A DNA stretch of 64,000 bases, taken from NCBI RefSeq assembly GCF_000711195.1, contig NZ_JOMR01000001.1:1116001-1180000 (forward strand). Reading direction: 5' to 3'. The notes under the pieces were generated by a model, which saw nothing but the letters and a program-made list of their open reading frames with translations, was not told where the DNA came from and did not search any database. Of this stretch, positions 62,797-64,000 are shown piece after piece; position 1 is the first letter of the stretch, and each line of letters starts with the position of its first letter. A program made the position numbers and the translations under genes. The DNA comes from Thiomicrospira pelophila DSM 1534. Its GTDB lineage: Bacteria; Pseudomonadota; Gammaproteobacteria; Thiomicrospirales; Thiomicrospiraceae.

Positions 62797-63153
62797 CGCA
62801 ATAACGAGTTTAATCTCCGAGTAAGAAGTGAGCATCGAATGGAGATATTTTTCTCTCAAGTGATTGACTCACTCTGGTAAGGCCTGAATTTACTCGACCA
62901 CAAAAAGCGCCGCTCTTTCTTCGCTATGCTTTTTGTGTCCGGTGATGCAGGGTGTTCAGCAGTCACGAGTTGAAATACGGAAGCAAAAAAGGGATGCGAC
63001 CCATTAATTTGGTAAAGCGTTAATGAATTGCGTTCCCGTTGCATGAAAAAGAGTTCAAACAAGAAATGTAAAAAGTATTTTCTGCTAAGACTTTTAACTC
63101 TCCGTAACAACTTCAGAAACTTAAAAGCCGCAATTTGATATTATTCCTTTCAA
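62797..63153. other. Gene-free 395-bp gap, attC remnant and nothing else certain (right edge of block)
   Basis: Between the last accessory gene and the MscS-like gene. It starts with the TCTAACGC box overlapping the stop, has ATCTCC/GGAGAT arms near 62814-62845, and a perfect 10-bp hairpin CACAAAAAGC/GCTTTTTGTG at 62899-62937 followed by GGTGATGC and GTTCAGC (62954-62960), all attC-like parts. AAAAAAGGGATGCGACCC (62985-63002) has the same outline as the transposase element's ends and might be an old end. The 84-codon minus-strand frame across this gap is not convincing. Confidence 0.4.
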
Positions 63154-63171
63154 ACCACCAGGCCTGGTGGT
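63154..63171. repeat. 18-bp perfect palindrome around ACCAGGCCTGGT (copy 20)
   Basis: Core 12-mer 63157-63168. It is intergenic, 20 bp before the MscS-like gene and immediately to the right of the accessory block. Confidence 0.95.
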
Positions 63172-63191
63172 GACTATTAAGAGTTAAATAT

Positions 63192-63755
63192 ATGGATTTA
63201 TTTGAGCAGTATCGCTGGGTAACACAGTTGGCCTTTACGCTAGGTGCATTTATTGCCTATTTAATGGTCTTTAAGTTAGTCGCCAAGGGCGTTCGCTCTT
63301 GGGCGGCACAGCACAGCAAACGAAAAGTGCGGGTTGAGCAGGTAGTCCGTTACTTTAAGGTGTTAATGTTAGTTGTTTTGTTTATTTTGGTTACGTTGAT
63401 CTGGGGTGTGGATTATCGTGGCTTGTGGTTAGTGGCCTCATCTGTTTTGGCCGTTTTGGGTGTGGCGTTATTTGCTCAGTGGTCGATTTTAAGCAACGTA
63501 ACATCCGGTGTTATCGTGTTTTTTACTTTTCCGGCCAGAGTCGGGGATTCGATAGAGATTGTGGATGGCGTTAACTCAGTGAAAGGTGAGTTGTTAGAAA
63601 TTGGGATGTTTCAGATTCATGTGCGCGATGATGAAGGGCATACGTTAGTCTATCCAAACAATCTGTTGTTGCAAAAACCAGTCAAGAAAATTAAACCTTT
63701 GAAAACAAAGCCTACAAATCAGGCGCTTAACTGGAAAAAGCGTAGGGCGGATTAA
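63192..63755 (+). CDS. Small MscS-family mechanosensitive channel
   Basis: 187 aa. Three hydrophobic helices (about 10-30, 52-72 and 78-98), the last glycine/alanine-rich as in the MscS pore (LAVLGVALFAQWSILSNVTSGVIVFF), then the beta domain FPARVGDSIEIVDGVNSVKGELLEIGMFQIHVRDDEGHTLVYPNN. Shorter than E. coli MscS and without the full C-terminal domain. Releases osmolytes on hypo-osmotic shock. Confidence 0.9.
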   Translation: MDLFEQYRWVTQLAFTLGAFIAYLMVFKLVAKGVRSWAAQHSKRKVRVEQVVRYFKVLMLVVLFILVTLIWGVDYRGLWLVASSVLAVLGVALFAQWSILSNVTSGVIVFFTFPARVGDSIEIVDGVNSVKGELLEIGMFQIHVRDDEGHTLVYPNNLLLQKPVKKIKPLKTKPTNQALNWKKRRAD

Positions 63756-63878
63756 AACTATCCGTCATGGCTTTTGATAAATGGGGATGCTCCCATTAAA
63801 CGCTGTCGAAAGCTGCAACTGTATAACCAGGGCTTACATTCTCAATCTCAATAAAGGCTTATCTCTAAACGTTAACTT

Positions 63879-64000
63879 ATGAATCCAGAAAACTTAAAAA
63901 AACTCGTTACCGTCACGATGCCTTATGGCAAATACAAGGGACGAATTATTGCTGATTTACCAGGAAATTACCTTAATTGGTTTGCGCGTGAGGGCTTTCC
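63879..64000 (+). CDS. DUF3820 family protein, 3' end cut by window
   Basis: Start ATG at 63879; 40 complete codons are visible (MNPENLKKLVTVTMPYGKYKGRIIADLPGNYLNWFAREGF...). The MPYGKYKGRIIADLP...YLNWFAREGFP pattern is characteristic of DUF3820 (about 70-75 aa, putative quorum-sensing-regulated factor). The stop codon lies beyond 64000. Confidence 0.85.
   Translation, partial: MNPENLKKLVTVTMPYGKYKGRIIADLPGNYLNWFAREGF

Noticed and set aside
62856-63110. 84-codon minus-strand frame in the right-hand gap
   Set aside because: It overlaps the attC-like hairpin, has no ribosome site or recognisable motif and is the kind of frame expected by chance in AT-rich sequence.
57012-63153. CRISPR array or tRNA-associated integration site for the accessory block
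   Set aside because: No regularly spaced direct repeats and no tRNA-like sequence or attL/attR pair could be found at the block edges; attC-like spacers explain the structure better.
1-64000. rRNA or tRNA genes
   Set aside because: I saw no cloverleaf with T-arm consensus (GTTCRANNC) and CCA end, nor any rRNA segment, although a weak or unusual tRNA could be missed by eye.

Overview
The window looks like a piece of a gammaproteobacterial chromosome, most plausibly a marine sulfur-oxidising relative of Thiomicrospira, Hydrogenovibrio or Thiomicrorhabdus. That guess rests on gene order and protein flavour only, because the window has no rRNA. It carries lipid A and Kdo genes (lpxK, kdsB), sdhCDAB-sdhE, infA, dnaE, the rimP-nusA-infB-rbfA-truB-rpsO-pnp cluster and fabI. 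Genes are dense, and many are translationally coupled through ATGA overlaps.

Layout. 1-1066 is a 3'-truncated recJ-like gene (minus). 1.3-10.3 kb holds c-di-GMP and two-component signalling: a PAS-GGDEF-EAL protein, a DUF2062 protein, comEC, an HD-GYP response regulator and a hybrid histidine kinase. 10.4-15.1 kb holds two KefB/RosB-type antiporters flanking a UspA protein. 15.2-18.0 kb holds lpxK, a Trm112-like gene, kdsB and two small unknowns. 18.1-22.7 kb (minus) holds infA, the succinate dehydrogenase operon with its flavinylation factor, and aat. 22.9-27.9 kb holds dnaE coupled to a diguanylate cyclase. 28.0-34.5 kb is an acetate uptake and activation module: acs, a 12-codon leader ORF, a small membrane subunit, an acetate symporter, a DUF294/CBS protein and a DnaQ-like exonuclease. 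34.6-44.9 kb is the translation and RNA cluster, with an early terminator before rimP and a long inverted repeat before pnp. 44.9-49.6 kb holds an M16C peptidase, a GIY-YIG protein and a YjjJ/HipH-like kinase. 49.7-56.7 kb holds fabI and a YejABEF-like peptide importer.

56.8-63.1 kb is different: an accessory block with structured, attC-like spacers after most genes. It contains a membrane protein, a large zinc-hook SMC/ABC ATPase with a possible HEPN-like tail, a PD-(D/E)xK-like protein, a REP-associated tyrosine transposase element with 22-bp terminal inverted repeats, and another membrane protein. It resembles a gene-cassette cluster without an integrase, and the ATPase/nuclease pair is a candidate undescribed defence system. 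The backbone resumes with an MscS-like channel and a DUF3820 gene that runs off the end.

The strongest unexplained signal is a 12-bp palindrome, ACCAGGCCTGGT. I counted 20 perfect copies plus at least 8 near-copies, where about 0.004 would be expected by chance. Copies occur in all three reading frames of unrelated genes and in intergenic gaps, where the symmetry often extends further (up to 24 bp perfect). None lies inside the accessory block; one copy sits immediately beyond its right edge.
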